A stretch of DNA of 64,000 nt, taken from assembly GCF_030409555.1 (NCBI RefSeq), contig NZ_JAUFPU010000018.1, forward strand, positions 376,447 to 440,446, written 5' to 3'. Positions within the stretch are counted from its first letter, which is position 1; each line of letters begins with the position of its first letter. A program made the position numbers and the translations under genes. The notes beneath the pieces are model-generated. The model searched no databases. It saw only the letters and a list, made by a program, of their open reading frames with translations, and had not been told where the DNA came from. Positions 52,662 to 63,015 of this stretch are shown piece by piece. The DNA is from Chitinimonas viridis. Its GTDB lineage: Bacteria; Pseudomonadota; Gammaproteobacteria; Burkholderiales; Chitinimonadaceae.

Positions 52662-53756
52662 ATGCGGGACACCGATAGCGAAGACTGGTTACGGCTCAGC
52701 CTGACGCCCGGCATGGGCCCGGCGCATACCTGCCGGCTGCTGGCCGCCTTTGGTACGCCAGCCCAGGTATTGGCCGCCAGCCAGGCCAGCCTGGCGCGGC
52801 ATGTGCCCGACAAGCTGGCACAGGCGCTGAAGCAGGGGCCAGACCCTGAGCAACTGGCCCGCTCGCTGGCCTGGCTCGACACCCCCGAAAACCGCCTGCT
52901 GACCCTGGCCGACAGCGACTATCCGTCCAGCCTGCTGGAAATCAGCGATCCGCCTCCCGTGCTATATGCCAAGGGCCAGGTCGGGCTGCTGGGCAGCGCC
53001 AGCCTGGGCGTGGTGGGCAGCCGCAATGCCACCCCCCAGGGCGTGCAGAACGCCGAAGCCTTCAGCCGTGACCTGTCGCAACGCGGCTGGTGCATCGTCT
53101 CGGGCCTGGCCTTGGGCATCGACACCGCCGCCCATCGTGGCGGGCTCAGCGGCCCCGGCAGCACCATCGCCGTGGTCGGCACCGGGCTGGATATCGTCTA
53201 CCCAGCCCGCAACCATGCGCTGGCACACCAGATCGCGGCGGAGGGCCTCATCCTCTCCGAGTTCGCGCTGGGCACGCCTGGCCGTGCAGGCAACTTCCCC
53301 CGCCGCAACCGCATCATCTCCGGCCTGGCCCGTGGCGTGCTGGTGGTGGAGGCAGCCTTGCAGAGCGGTTCTTTGATTACCGCCCGCGAAGCTGCCGAAC
53401 AGGGGCGCGAGGTGTTCGCCATTCCCGGCTCCATCCATTCGACCTTGTCCAAGGGCTGCCATCAGCTGATCAAGCACGGCGCCAAGCTGGTGGAAACCGC
53501 CGCCGACATCTTGGAAGAGCTGGGGGCAGCGCCGGCACCCACTGTTTTACGACCAACGGCAAAAAACCCGGCAGCACCGGCCGATGCGGCAGAAGCCAGC
53601 TTGCTGGCGGCTTTGGGCCATGATCCCCTCGATATTGACAGCCTGGTCATGCGCGCCAACTTGACGCCCGACCGGGTCTACGCGATGCTGTTGACGCTGG
53701 AGTTGACAGGACAGGTCGCCAAACTACCCGGAGGCCGCTATCAACGCTTGGCCTGA
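52662..53756 (+). CDS. dprA: DNA-processing protein DprA
   Basis: 364 residues from ATG 52662 with GGGGAGG upstream. Rossmann fold with VVGSRNATPQG, SGLALGIDTAAHRG and the conserved NFPRRNRIISGLARGVLVVEA. A C-terminal winged-helix domain (about 300-364) follows. It loads RecA onto incoming single-stranded DNA, so it hints at competence, though dprA is common in non-competent species. It lies 35 bp before smg. Confidence 0.96.
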   Translation: MRDTDSEDWLRLSLTPGMGPAHTCRLLAAFGTPAQVLAASQASLARHVPDKLAQALKQGPDPEQLARSLAWLDTPENRLLTLADSDYPSSLLEISDPPPVLYAKGQVGLLGSASLGVVGSRNATPQGVQNAEAFSRDLSQRGWCIVSGLALGIDTAAHRGGLSGPGSTIAVVGTGLDIVYPARNHALAHQIAAEGLILSEFALGTPGRAGNFPRRNRIISGLARGVLVVEAALQSGSLITAREAAEQGREVFAIPGSIHSTLSKGCHQLIKHGAKLVETAADILEELGAAPAPTVLRPTAKNPAAPADAAEASLLAALGHDPLDIDSLVMRANLTPDRVYAMLLTLELTGQVAKLPGGRYQRLA

Positions 53757-53790
53757 ATGTAACCGTTACCCGCAATACCAGAGGTCTCCC

Positions 53791-54252
53791 GTGTTCGACG
53801 TACTCGCCTTTCTCTTCGAACAATATTTCTCGCTGGACAACTGCCCGGACCGCAGCACCTTGGCCAAACAGTTGTCGGCTGCGGGCTTTGACGACGAGGA
53901 AATTGGTGAGGCACTGGACTGGCTGAGCGAGTTCGATGAACTCGACAATGCCCCCTATGCCTTGCTTGATGAACGCAGCATCGCCATGGCACGCGTGCTG
54001 CACCCCAGGGAAGAAAGCCGCCTGACCGTAGAGGCGCAGGCGTTTTTTCACTACCTGTCGAGTTCGGGTGCCCTCAGTGCGGGCAAACGCGAACAGCTGA
54101 TAGACCGGCTGATGCAGAGCAACGCGCAGTCCATCGATGCCGAAGCGGTCAAGCGTGTGGCACTGATGGTGCTCTGGCGGCAGGGCGATGATCTCGCCAA
54201 TCTGCTGATTGAAGAGCTGCTGTTCGCCGAGTCTGACGGTCAGATGCATTAG
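53791..54252 (+). CDS. smg: DUF494/Smg family protein
   Basis: 153 residues from GTG 53791 with GAGGT upstream. Fully helical, acidic; MFDVLAFLFEQYF at the start and LLIEELLFAESDGQMH at the end match Smg, which conventionally lies between dprA and topA. Molecular function not established. Confidence 0.93.
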   Translation: MFDVLAFLFEQYFSLDNCPDRSTLAKQLSAAGFDDEEIGEALDWLSEFDELDNAPYALLDERSIAMARVLHPREESRLTVEAQAFFHYLSSSGALSAGKREQLIDRLMQSNAQSIDAEAVKRVALMVLWRQGDDLANLLIEELLFAESDGQMH

Positions 54253-54378
54253 TCCAATGCGCTGGCAGGATTGGCTTTTCCTGCTGCCGCACCTACATTA
54301 CCCCTAGATATCGCGTTGCAGCCCGCTTGCCAAGCCGGGCTGTACGCACTCCAACTCACCGCCTCTTGCGGAGCCCGC

Positions 54379-56682
54379 ATGGCTGATAATCTGTTGATCG
54401 TCGAATCGCCCTCCAAGGCGAAAACGCTGAAGAAGTACCTCGGTAGCGATTTTGAAATCCTGGCGTCGTACGGCCATGTCCGCGGCCTGGTGCGCAAGGA
54501 TGGCTCGGTCGATGTGGACCATGGTTTTGCCATGAAGTACCAGGTCATCGCCAAGAACGCCAAGCACGTTGACGCCATCGTCACCGCAGCCAAAGCCGCC
54601 AAGAACGTCTATCTGGCAACTGACCCGGACCGCGAAGGCGAGGCCATCTCCTGGCACCTGCTGGAGATACTCAACGGCAAGAAGGCTCTGGACAAGAAAC
54701 TGGTGAAGCGCGTGGTGTTCCACGAAATCACCGAAACCGCCGTCAAGGCCGCCGTGGCCAACCCGCGTGATGTGGACAGCCATCTGGTGAATGCCCAGCA
54801 GGCACGCAGCGCGCTGGACTATCTGGTGGGCTTCAACCTGTCGCCGCTGCTGTGGCGCAAGGTCCGTTCCGGCCTCTCTGCCGGCCGCGTGCAGAGCCCG
54901 GCGCTGCGCCTGATCTGCGAGCGCGAGAACGAGATACGGGCATTTACTGCCCAGGAATACTGGTCGGTCCATCTGGACAGCCACAAGGGCAAGACCAAGT
55001 TCGGTGCCCGCCTGCACGAATGGCGCGGCAAGAAGCTGGAACAGTTCGATGTGCCGGACGAGGCCACCCAGGCCGAGATATTGGCCGCCCTGGCAGGCAA
55101 GCCGGCCAGCGTCAGCAATGTGGAAAAGAAGCGCAAGAGCCGCAACCCCACGGCGCCCTTCACGACCTCCACCATGCAGCAGGAGGCGGTGCGCAAGCTG
55201 GGCATGACTACCGACCGCACCATGCGCACGGCCCAGCAGCTGTACGAAGGTATTGCCCTGGGTGACGGCACCGCCGGTCTGATTACCTATATGCGTACCG
55301 ACTCGGTGGCCCTGGCCAACGAAGCGGTGGCCGAGATACGCGAGTACATAGGCAGCCAGTTCGATGCCGAGTCGCTACCGGCCAGCCCGGTGGTCTACAA
55401 GAACAAGTCCAAGAATGCCCAGGAGGCGCACGAAGCCATACGGCCGACCTCCATCCTGCGCACGCCTGCTTCGGTCAAGGCCTATCTGTCAGCCGAGCAG
55501 TTCAAGCTGTATGAAATGATCTGGAAGCGCACCCTGGCCAGCCAGATGTCGCCCGCCAAGTTCGATACCACCAGTGTGGATATCGCCATGGGTGAGGCCA
55601 TCTTCCGCGCCAGCGGCCAGGTGCTGGTGTTTGCCGGCTTCCTTGCCGTCTACGAGGAAGACGTGGATGACGCCGAGGATGAGGACAACGCCAAGCTGCC
55701 GGTACTGGAAGCCGGTGAAGACCTGCCGGTAGACAAGCTCTACGGCGAGCAGCACTTTACCCAGCCACCGCCCCGTTACTCGGAAGCCTCGCTGGTGAAG
55801 GCGCTGGAAGAGTTCGGCATAGGCCGCCCCTCCACCTACGCCTCCATCATCAAGACGCTGAAGGATCGCGAGTACGTCAACCTGGACAAGAAGCGCTTCC
55901 TGCCGACCGATACCGGCGAGGTAGTGAACAAGTTCCTGACCGACCATTTCGGTCAGTACGTCGATTACCAGTTCACCTCCAAGCTCGAAGACAAGCTCGA
56001 TGAGATCTCAAACGGCGAGCGTGACTGGATACCGGTGATGGAGGAGTTCTGGACCGGCTTCTCGCAGCAGGTGGAAGAAAAGAAGTCACTCAAGCGCAGC
56101 GAAGTCACGCATGAGGCTCTGGATGAAGCCTGCCCCAAGTGCAGCAAGCAGCTCACCGTGCGGCTGGGCAAGCGTGGGCGCTTTGTGGGCTGCACCGGCT
56201 ACCCCGAGTGCGACTACACCCGCGACATGAACGAGACGGCCGAGCAGAAGGCCGAGGAGCAGGTGCAGGTCATCGAAGACCGCGTCTGCCCCGATGACGG
56301 CGGTCAGTTGATCGTCAAGTCCGGCCGCTACGGCAAGTTTATCGGCTGCGCCAACTACCCCAAGTGCAAGCATATCGAGCCGCTGGAAAAACCCAAGGAC
56401 ACCGGCGTCACCTGCCCTGTCTGCAACACCGGCATGCTGATCGAACGCAAGTCGCGCTATGGCAAGCTGTTCTATAGTTGCAATACCTACCCCAAGTGCA
56501 CCTACGCCACCTGGAATCCGCCCATCGCCGAGACCTGCCCCAAGTGCCAGTGGCCGGTGTTGACGCTGAAGACCACCAAGCGGCGCGGCCTGGAAAAAGT
56601 CTGTCCGCAGAAGGAGTGCGGCCATGCCGAGACGGTGATGACACCGGAGCAGCTGGCGGCGCAGGCAGAGAGCAGCGAGTGA
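54379..56682 (+). CDS. topA: DNA topoisomerase I
   Basis: 767 residues from ATG 54379 (MADNLLIVESPSKAKTL). Relaxes negative supercoils. It has the TOPRIM domain with DPDREGEAISWH, the catalytic Tyr304 in ITYMRTDS, and four C-terminal Cys4-type zinc fingers (each with CPxC or CPDD, then CxxYPxC-like pairs). The usual enzyme has three to four such fingers, so the architecture is complete. Terminator downstream. Confidence 0.97.
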   Translation: MADNLLIVESPSKAKTLKKYLGSDFEILASYGHVRGLVRKDGSVDVDHGFAMKYQVIAKNAKHVDAIVTAAKAAKNVYLATDPDREGEAISWHLLEILNGKKALDKKLVKRVVFHEITETAVKAAVANPRDVDSHLVNAQQARSALDYLVGFNLSPLLWRKVRSGLSAGRVQSPALRLICERENEIRAFTAQEYWSVHLDSHKGKTKFGARLHEWRGKKLEQFDVPDEATQAEILAALAGKPASVSNVEKKRKSRNPTAPFTTSTMQQEAVRKLGMTTDRTMRTAQQLYEGIALGDGTAGLITYMRTDSVALANEAVAEIREYIGSQFDAESLPASPVVYKNKSKNAQEAHEAIRPTSILRTPASVKAYLSAEQFKLYEMIWKRTLASQMSPAKFDTTSVDIAMGEAIFRASGQVLVFAGFLAVYEEDVDDAEDEDNAKLPVLEAGEDLPVDKLYGEQHFTQPPPRYSEASLVKALEEFGIGRPSTYASIIKTLKDREYVNLDKKRFLPTDTGEVVNKFLTDHFGQYVDYQFTSKLEDKLDEISNGERDWIPVMEEFWTGFSQQVEEKKSLKRSEVTHEALDEACPKCSKQLTVRLGKRGRFVGCTGYPECDYTRDMNETAEQKAEEQVQVIEDRVCPDDGGQLIVKSGRYGKFIGCANYPKCKHIEPLEKPKDTGVTCPVCNTGMLIERKSRYGKLFYSCNTYPKCTYATWNPPIAETCPKCQWPVLTLKTTKRRGLEKVCPQKECGHAETVMTPEQLAAQAESSE

Positions 56683-56703
56683 GCGCCTGGTCAGGCCAAA
56701 GAG

Positions 56704-56727
56704 GCCCGCCTGTAGGCGGGCTTTTTT
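56704..56727 (+). terminator. Intrinsic terminator of topA
   Basis: GCCCGCC (56704-56710) with GGCGGGC (56715-56721), a TGTA loop and six T. Confidence 0.92.
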
Positions 56728-57098
56728 GCGCTCAGGCGGTGTCCGCCCTTGCAGCTGGCAGCGATGCCCGGCACTGCCATCCGGGCTGGGCAGGTGCCGG
56801 TAGCGACCGGGGTAGGCGTAGTAGATTTAGTCTATGCGGGTAAGACATGTGGCTGGTCGCGTGGGGCATCAGCCGTGCCGACTGCCTGGACCACCACCGC
56901 CACCCGCACAGGCAGCGGCACGAATAGCGAATAAAATCATGGCCTTGGTTTATTCGATGACACCAACACCCATCGCCGGCGACGGAATTAGGCAGCGAAC
57001 AAGGCAGGCGGCAAAATAACCGTGTGCGCCAGCTGACATGTTGACGTCATTTCGGGAGTAAGATGGCTGTTCGCCCCGCAGAGGGCAGGAGATACCCC
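56728..57098. other. Intergenic region upstream of the GGDEF-EAL gene
   Basis: About 370 bases without a convincing gene. A TTGACG (about 57042) followed by a weak -10 region may be the promoter. Confidence 0.5.
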
Positions 57099-59699
57099 AT
57101 GAATGCCCGTCGCGATCTCGACGACGCTACGCCCGCGCAAGGCAATACCACCCGTGACTACCTCGAGGCACTGGATGCTGCCGGACAGTTGATCAACGAT
57201 GCCAGCCCCGATGCACTGGAGCGCGCCTTGGCGGCCATTGCCCGGGCCGCCGATGCTGATGCCGCAGCGCTGTACCGGCATGGTGCAGGCAGCATGCGAG
57301 CCGACAATGCGGGTGCCTGGCGCGGCAAGATCGTGCTACCGCGTGCCGTGGCCGAATCGCTGAACCGGCTCGATTACCGCCTCTATCGCGATCTGCATGA
57401 GACCCTCTCGGCCGGCCTGATGCTGGAGCGTCGCGCCAGCGAGTTACTGCCGGCCACCCAGGTCATGCTGGGGCCAGCGGGCGTGCAATACCTGCTATGC
57501 GTGCCACTGCTGGATGCCGGCGAGCTGATCGGCTTTCTGGCCCTGGCCTACCTGGAGCAGCCCCGCCGCCGCGTATCGGGCGAGCCGCGTTTTCTGGCCA
57601 CCCTGGCCAACTACCTGGCCTTGGCTCTGGTCAGGCAACAAGCTGAACAGCGCATGGGCGTCAACGCACTGCGGCTGGCGACCCTGGTGGGCGCCACCGA
57701 AGACATGGTGTTCGAACTCAGTGCTGATGGCATCGTGGTAAACGTCTGGTCGCACCACCCGGCCCTGCCCAGCGCCAGCCTGATCGGCCTGCCGCTGGAC
57801 ATGGCCTTTCCGCAGGACATGGCCTGGGCCTTGGGCCAAGCCCTGCCGCGTGCACTGGCCAGCGAAGCCCGCGAGCAATTCGAATTCACCCTGCCCAGGC
57901 TGGAGGGCGTGATCTACTGCATAGGCCGGTTGCAGGCCGTGCCCAGCGAGGATGGCGGCCGCCGCAATGCGGTGGCGCTGATACGCGACGTGACCGAGCT
58001 GATGCGCGAGGAGGCGCGTCGCCGCGCCATGATAGACACGCTGGACCAACTGGAAGAGGCTGTGATCGAGCTGACCCAGGAAGGCCGGCTGACCCGCCTC
58101 TCTGCCGCCTGGAGCACCCTGCGTGGCCGCAACAATGCCAGCCGCGAAGACCTGGAGCAGATGCTGACCGACTTTGTGGACGGCAACGACCACCCTCCCC
58201 TGCTGCACGCCTACAACCAAGTGCTAAGCCAGGGAGAACCGCTGTCAGTGCGCTTCCGCTTGCTGCGCGACGGCGCCGAGCCGCTGTGGCTGGAAGCCCG
58301 CTTGCTGCCCAATTGGGGCGCCGATGGCCAGAGCCACGGCCTGCGCGGCGTGCTGCGCGATGTCACCGCCGCCCATCTGAGCGAGGAACATATCCGCCAG
58401 CTGGCGCTGTATGACGGCCTGACCGGCCTGCCCAACCGGGTACTGCTGGACGACCTGCTGCACCAGGCCCTGGCCCGCGCCAAGCGCAGCGGCGGCCGGG
58501 TGGCGCTGGGCTTTATCGACCTGGATCATTTCAAGCAGATCAACGACGCCTTTGGCCACCAGGCCGGCGACCAGGTGCTGGCCACCCTGGCCAGGCAGAT
58601 ACGCTCGGTGCTCCGCGAGGAAGATGTGCTGGCTCGCTGGGGCGGCGATGAGTTCATCGTCATGCTGCCCGACCTGCCCGACCTGGCCACCCTCAGCCAG
58701 GTGGCCGAGCGCCTGCGCGAGATTGCCCGCCAGGGCATCGTGCTGGAAGGCATAGAGACCCGCCCTACCATCTCCATCGGCATGGCGGTCTACCCCGACA
58801 ATGCAGAAAGCGCCGAGGCCCTGCTGCGGGTAGCCGACAGCACCATGTACCACGCCAAGTCCATGGGCCGTAACAATGTGCAGTTCTATGGCGACATCGT
58901 GCACCTGAAGAGCATAGGCCGCGAGCACATGGCCATCCAGACCCGCCTTAACCACGCGGTGCTGGGCAATGAGTTGCAGGTGTTCTACCAGCCCATCGTC
59001 AATGCACGCACCGGCCAGGTCAGCTCCATCGAGGCACTGGCGCGCTGGCATGATGACAGCGTGGGCTGGATCACCCCGCAGTTGTTCATCCCCATGGCCG
59101 AGAAGCTGGGTCTGATCAGCGAGTTGTCCGAGCAGATCACCGTACAGGCGCTGACCAAGCTGCGCGGCTGGCGTGACCGGGGCTTTATGCAGCCATTGGC
59201 ACTCAACGTCTCGCGCAACCTGCTGTTCTCGCCGCGCTTTGTCCGCAACCTCATCAAGACGGTCGAGGAATTCAAGCTGCGGCCGGCCGATGTCATCGTC
59301 GAGATCACCGAGAGTCTCGCCCTGACCGATCAGGCCCGGCAGTCACGCCATCTCAAGCAACTGCACGAGTCCGGCTTCAAGATCGCCATCGACGACTTCG
59401 GCACCGGCTATTCCTCGCTGTCGCAGCTGCACGATATGCCCATCGACATACTCAAGGTGGATCTGAGCTTTACCGCCCGACTCAACAATGAATCGGGACG
59501 CCGCATCATGCAGGCCATCGTACAAATGTCACACGCCCTGGGGCTGGACGTCGTGGTGGAAGGGGTGGAGACCCTGGAGGCGGCCCGCTTCCTGCAAGGC
59601 CTTGGGGTGGAGCTGATGCAGGGCTTCCATTTCAGCGAGCCGGTACCTGCGGGCGTCTGCGAGCTGTATTTGCAACTGGGGCTGGACGGCAAGATTTGA
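57099..59699 (+). CDS. GAF-PAS-GGDEF-EAL cyclic-di-GMP protein
   Basis: 866 residues from ATG 57099, with AGGAG seven bases upstream; an ATG 12 codons earlier lacks such a site. Order: GAF-like (about 25-185), two PAS-like domains (about 190-430), GGDEF (about 443-600) and EAL (about 615-860). The GGDEF motif is intact (RWGGDEFIVML), with an inhibitory site RxxD (REED) five residues before it. The EAL domain keeps SIEALARW, NVSRN and DDFGTGYSS, so both synthesis and hydrolysis of c-di-GMP are possible. No transmembrane segment, so a cytoplasmic sensor. Confidence 0.95.
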   Translation: MNARRDLDDATPAQGNTTRDYLEALDAAGQLINDASPDALERALAAIARAADADAAALYRHGAGSMRADNAGAWRGKIVLPRAVAESLNRLDYRLYRDLHETLSAGLMLERRASELLPATQVMLGPAGVQYLLCVPLLDAGELIGFLALAYLEQPRRRVSGEPRFLATLANYLALALVRQQAEQRMGVNALRLATLVGATEDMVFELSADGIVVNVWSHHPALPSASLIGLPLDMAFPQDMAWALGQALPRALASEAREQFEFTLPRLEGVIYCIGRLQAVPSEDGGRRNAVALIRDVTELMREEARRRAMIDTLDQLEEAVIELTQEGRLTRLSAAWSTLRGRNNASREDLEQMLTDFVDGNDHPPLLHAYNQVLSQGEPLSVRFRLLRDGAEPLWLEARLLPNWGADGQSHGLRGVLRDVTAAHLSEEHIRQLALYDGLTGLPNRVLLDDLLHQALARAKRSGGRVALGFIDLDHFKQINDAFGHQAGDQVLATLARQIRSVLREEDVLARWGGDEFIVMLPDLPDLATLSQVAERLREIARQGIVLEGIETRPTISIGMAVYPDNAESAEALLRVADSTMYHAKSMGRNNVQFYGDIVHLKSIGREHMAIQTRLNHAVLGNELQVFYQPIVNARTGQVSSIEALARWHDDSVGWITPQLFIPMAEKLGLISELSEQITVQALTKLRGWRDRGFMQPLALNVSRNLLFSPRFVRNLIKTVEEFKLRPADVIVEITESLALTDQARQSRHLKQLHESGFKIAIDDFGTGYSSLSQLHDMPIDILKVDLSFTARLNNESGRRIMQAIVQMSHALGLDVVVEGVETLEAARFLQGLGVELMQGFHFSEPVPAGVCELYLQLGLDGKI

Positions 59700-60244
59700 G
59701 AGCCTGTGATGAACCCGGTCATTGCTTGGTTTGTCGAGCCTTTCATGGGCTGAGGGCATCGACGGGTGATGACGTGAGAAGCAGGCGCCAGAGGGACCCT
59801 GGCGCTAAACATCAGCGCAGCCTGAACCCATAGGCTCTCCCCTTGATTGAATCCACACCCCCCGCCCGCGCCGCCGCGCGGGAGCCTCGCTGACGCTCGT
59901 TGTCGAGCCTTTCATGAGCGGAAGGCATAGATAGGTGATGACGTGAGAAGCAGGCGCCAGGGGGACCCTGGCGCTAAACATCAGCGCAGCCTGAACCCAT
60001 AGGCTCTCCCCTTGATTGATTCCACTCCCCCCGCCCGCACCGCCGCGCGGGAGCCTCGCTGACGCTCGTTGTCGAGCTTATCTTGTGCGGAGGGCATCGA
60101 TGGGGGTAACGCCTGAGCAGGCGCCAGGGGGCCCCTGCTTGCACCGATCAGCCCACCACCGTCTGGCGGCTGTGATAGTGAACAGCTGTTCATTGAGCGC
60201 AGAAAGCCGCAGAATGCCGTCCGGTTCCACCACGAGTTGCCGCA
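59700..60244. other. Intergenic region of about 545 bp, mostly tandem repeat
   Basis: The repeat covers 59733-60139. The remaining 105 bases before plsC show no clear promoter or gene. Confidence 0.7.
59733..60139 (+). repeat. 169-bp tandem repeat, about 2.4 copies
   Basis: Unit 1 is 59733-59901 and unit 2 is 59902-60070, nearly identical; a diverged partial third copy runs to about 60139. Each begins GTCGAGC and contains GTGATGACGTGAGAAGCAGG and a CTTGATTGA block. The span is non-coding and lies between the GGDEF-EAL gene and plsC. Confidence 0.9.
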
Positions 60245-60988
60245 ATGCGTTTCATCAAGGCGATCTACAGCGTTTATGTTGGCCTGCTGTTCCTGATCGG
60301 CGTCGCTGCCGTCATCCCCTTTTACTTGCCAGCCTTGCTGCTGGATGAACACCGTCGGCTGGCTGTCATGTACGCCGCCAATCGTATCTCCATGCGCTGC
60401 TGGTCGTGGCTGACCGGCATACGGCTGCAGATTGAGGGCCAGGCCGCCTGGCAGCCTGCACCTGTCATCATCGGCAACCATTGCAATATGCTGGACATGC
60501 CCATCTGTGCGATGGCATGCGCCCGTGCAGTGAAAGTGCTGGCCAAGCAGGAGTTTGCCCGTATTCCGCTGCTGGGCTTCCTGTTCAAGAGTTTTGCCGT
60601 GCTGGTGGCACGCGATTCGGCCGAGAGCCGGCAACGCAGCGTGGCCGCGCTGAGCAAGGCATTGGGCCAGGGCTGGCCGGTATTCATCTTCCCCGAGGGC
60701 ACCCGTAACCGCGGCAGTACCCCTTTGCAGGACTTCCGCGACGGCCCTTTCCGCTTTGCCATCGGCGCCCAGGCGCCCATCCAGCCCTTCGTGCAACTGA
60801 ATATGCGCAGCGTGCAGCAGCTCAACACCCTGCTGTTCCAGCCGGGCAAGGTGATCTTTCGCTGGCTGCCCCCCATCCCCACGACCGGCATGACCGAGGC
60901 CGACGTACCCGCCCTGCGCGACCGCGTCTACGCCCTGATAGAAGCCGAGCTGCGGCGCGACGACCCCGCCTTTAAACCCGCCGGTTAG
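60245..60988 (+). CDS. plsC: 1-acylglycerol-3-phosphate O-acyltransferase
   Basis: 247 residues. N-terminal membrane helix, then the acyltransferase motifs NHCNMLD (NHx4D), FPEGTRNRGS and a Pro-rich later block. It acylates lysophosphatidic acid to phosphatidic acid in the inner membrane. The ribosome binding site is weak. Its stop overlaps that of the convergent gene. Confidence 0.94.
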   Translation: MRFIKAIYSVYVGLLFLIGVAAVIPFYLPALLLDEHRRLAVMYAANRISMRCWSWLTGIRLQIEGQAAWQPAPVIIGNHCNMLDMPICAMACARAVKVLAKQEFARIPLLGFLFKSFAVLVARDSAESRQRSVAALSKALGQGWPVFIFPEGTRNRGSTPLQDFRDGPFRFAIGAQAPIQPFVQLNMRSVQQLNTLLFQPGKVIFRWLPPIPTTGMTEADVPALRDRVYALIEAELRRDDPAFKPAG

Positions 60989-63015
60989 CCTGCCTGCGTA
61001 GGCTGCACCGCCGTGATGACCGGTGCGTCCTTGGGTGCGATAAAGAAGCGCTGCGGCGACCGCAGGAAACGTTGCAGCAGCTTCAGCACCAGCGTGCTGC
61101 CATCCACAAAGCGGATGCGCCGCGAGCGCAGGGCCACAAACAACGCCAGGCTGAAACTCACTGCCAGGTTGGTAAGGCCGATCAGGGCGATGCCGATGAT
61201 GGACATGGTCCATAGCTGCCACCCCAACTGGAAATCCAGCGCTACCGCCGCGTAGGCCAGGTAGGCAGACGAGAAGGTGATGTGGCGGATATCGAGCGGC
61301 AAGCCCAGCAGGAAGCCCAGCGTGCCCATGGACCCCAGCATGATGCCGAAGAAAAAGTTACCGGCCAGTGCGCCGAGATTGTTCTCGATATAGGTGCAGA
61401 TGCGCTGCCAGCGGGGGAAACCGAACAGCCGGCGTGGCCAGCGCAGTTGCAGCAAACGCTCGGGAATGCGGTTGTAGACCGCCTTGTTGTCGTAGTAACC
61501 CGAGATCAAACCCGACAGGAACAGACAACAGCCGGCGATGGCCGCATGCGGTAACGCCAGGCTGCGTATGGGGTCGAGGTCATGCAGCAGGTACAGGGCT
61601 TTTTCCGGTGTGACCCACACCTCGCCCAGACCATATTTGACCGTCAGGGCAATGGCAAAGGCAGTGGGAATGGCCACCCCCACATTACCCAGGATGGCCA
61701 CGAACTGGGTGCGTGCCACCGCCTCTATCAAATCCACCAAGGCGTCCAGCCGGTTCTTGCCGCCGACACCATGCTGCTCGATGGTGGCGGCAATGCGGGC
61801 GGCCGTCATGGCGGGTTGCTTGGTGGCAATGGTGAAATGCAGCACATGCACCAGCATGAAGCCCAGCGAGTAATTCATGCTGAAGGCAAAGGCCTCGATC
61901 AACGGTGCCAGCTTGAGCTTGGTCGTCAGTATCTTGAGCAATGCCATGAAGCCGACGATCAGGCCGGCGCCCATGGCTGACTTGGCCATGGCCTTCCACT
62001 CGCTGCGATTGCTGGCGATGTAATGCTCGCCAGTGCGGCCGGCATGCTCGGTAATCTGCAGTGCCAGCAAATCGGTATTGGTGGCAAACAGGTCGCGCAG
62101 GCTGGTCTTGCGGTTATCTGCCTCCACCAGCACCTTGAAAAAGCGCACCGCCCGTTCGGGCAGTTGTTGCGCCTGTTCGGGCGCCAGCAAATCCAACACC
62201 AGCCGCAATCGGGCCAGATGCTGCTGCAGCCGCACCATCAGATAGGTGAGGCTGACGCTGACCCCCTCCTGTGCCGCCGTCTTGCGCAGCTTGCCGATGA
62301 TCTCCTCGCACTGGCTCAGCAGGATGCGTACATGGCTGTCATCCTCGTGCGCCACCGTCGGGTCTACCAGGCAGGCCTTGTAGCGCTCCAGATAATCGCG
62401 CAGTGCCACATTCTGGGTCAGGAAGGGCGACTCGAACTGCTCAATGGCCGGGTGATTACGGACCAGTTCCGGTTCCAGCCCAATCGCCGAGATACGGTAG
62501 GACAGCACCTGGGCTGCCTCCAGCAACTCCAGCCGGGTATTGCGGGCATCGCGCTCATGCTGACCCTCGCCAAACTGCATGGCCTGCCATACTTCCAGCC
62601 AGACTGCATCGGGCACGGCACCGACCCACAGGTGGTCGTCCTTGCGGGCGAACACCTGGCCAAACACATCCTTCAGGTAACCATCTCGGTATTCACCCGG
62701 CAGCAGCTTCTCGCCCAAGCGGCGGCGAAAGGCACTCCACACCCCCTCGTTGGAGAGAATGCCGGTGTCGGTATAGAGGTGCAGCTGCCGGCGAGTGCCA
62801 ATCAGCCTCATCAGATAGTCACGCAAGCCACGCCGGAACTCCGGCCGCTGCGACAGCAGAAAAGCCAGGGAGCGAAGGACATTGACGGCATATTCGCCAT
62901 CGTCAGCCCGTCTGGGGCGTATGGCGGCAATCAGGTCTGCCATAGCATCTGGCGTGGCATCCTGAGTGGCAGTAATGCGCTGCAGGGCGGATTCGAGCGA
63001 GGCGTTCTGGGTCAT
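60985..63015 (-). CDS. PF10136 'site-specific recombinase' membrane protein
   Basis: 676 residues from ATG 63015 with GGAG eight bases upstream; the frame is open to 63318 but that stretch does not fit. The N-terminal 350 residues are soluble and helical; several transmembrane helices occupy the C-terminal half. The family is annotated as site-specific recombinase (Gcr-like in Neisseria), but I see no Tyr- or Ser-recombinase motif, and the membrane topology argues against that name. Function should be treated as unknown. Confidence 0.85.
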   Translation of the reverse strand: MTQNASLESALQRITATQDATPDAMADLIAAIRPRRADDGEYAVNVLRSLAFLLSQRPEFRRGLRDYLMRLIGTRRQLHLYTDTGILSNEGVWSAFRRRLGEKLLPGEYRDGYLKDVFGQVFARKDDHLWVGAVPDAVWLEVWQAMQFGEGQHERDARNTRLELLEAAQVLSYRISAIGLEPELVRNHPAIEQFESPFLTQNVALRDYLERYKACLVDPTVAHEDDSHVRILLSQCEEIIGKLRKTAAQEGVSVSLTYLMVRLQQHLARLRLVLDLLAPEQAQQLPERAVRFFKVLVEADNRKTSLRDLFATNTDLLALQITEHAGRTGEHYIASNRSEWKAMAKSAMGAGLIVGFMALLKILTTKLKLAPLIEAFAFSMNYSLGFMLVHVLHFTIATKQPAMTAARIAATIEQHGVGGKNRLDALVDLIEAVARTQFVAILGNVGVAIPTAFAIALTVKYGLGEVWVTPEKALYLLHDLDPIRSLALPHAAIAGCCLFLSGLISGYYDNKAVYNRIPERLLQLRWPRRLFGFPRWQRICTYIENNLGALAGNFFFGIMLGSMGTLGFLLGLPLDIRHITFSSAYLAYAAVALDFQLGWQLWTMSIIGIALIGLTNLAVSFSLALFVALRSRRIRFVDGSTLVLKLLQRFLRSPQRFFIAPKDAPVITAVQPTQAG

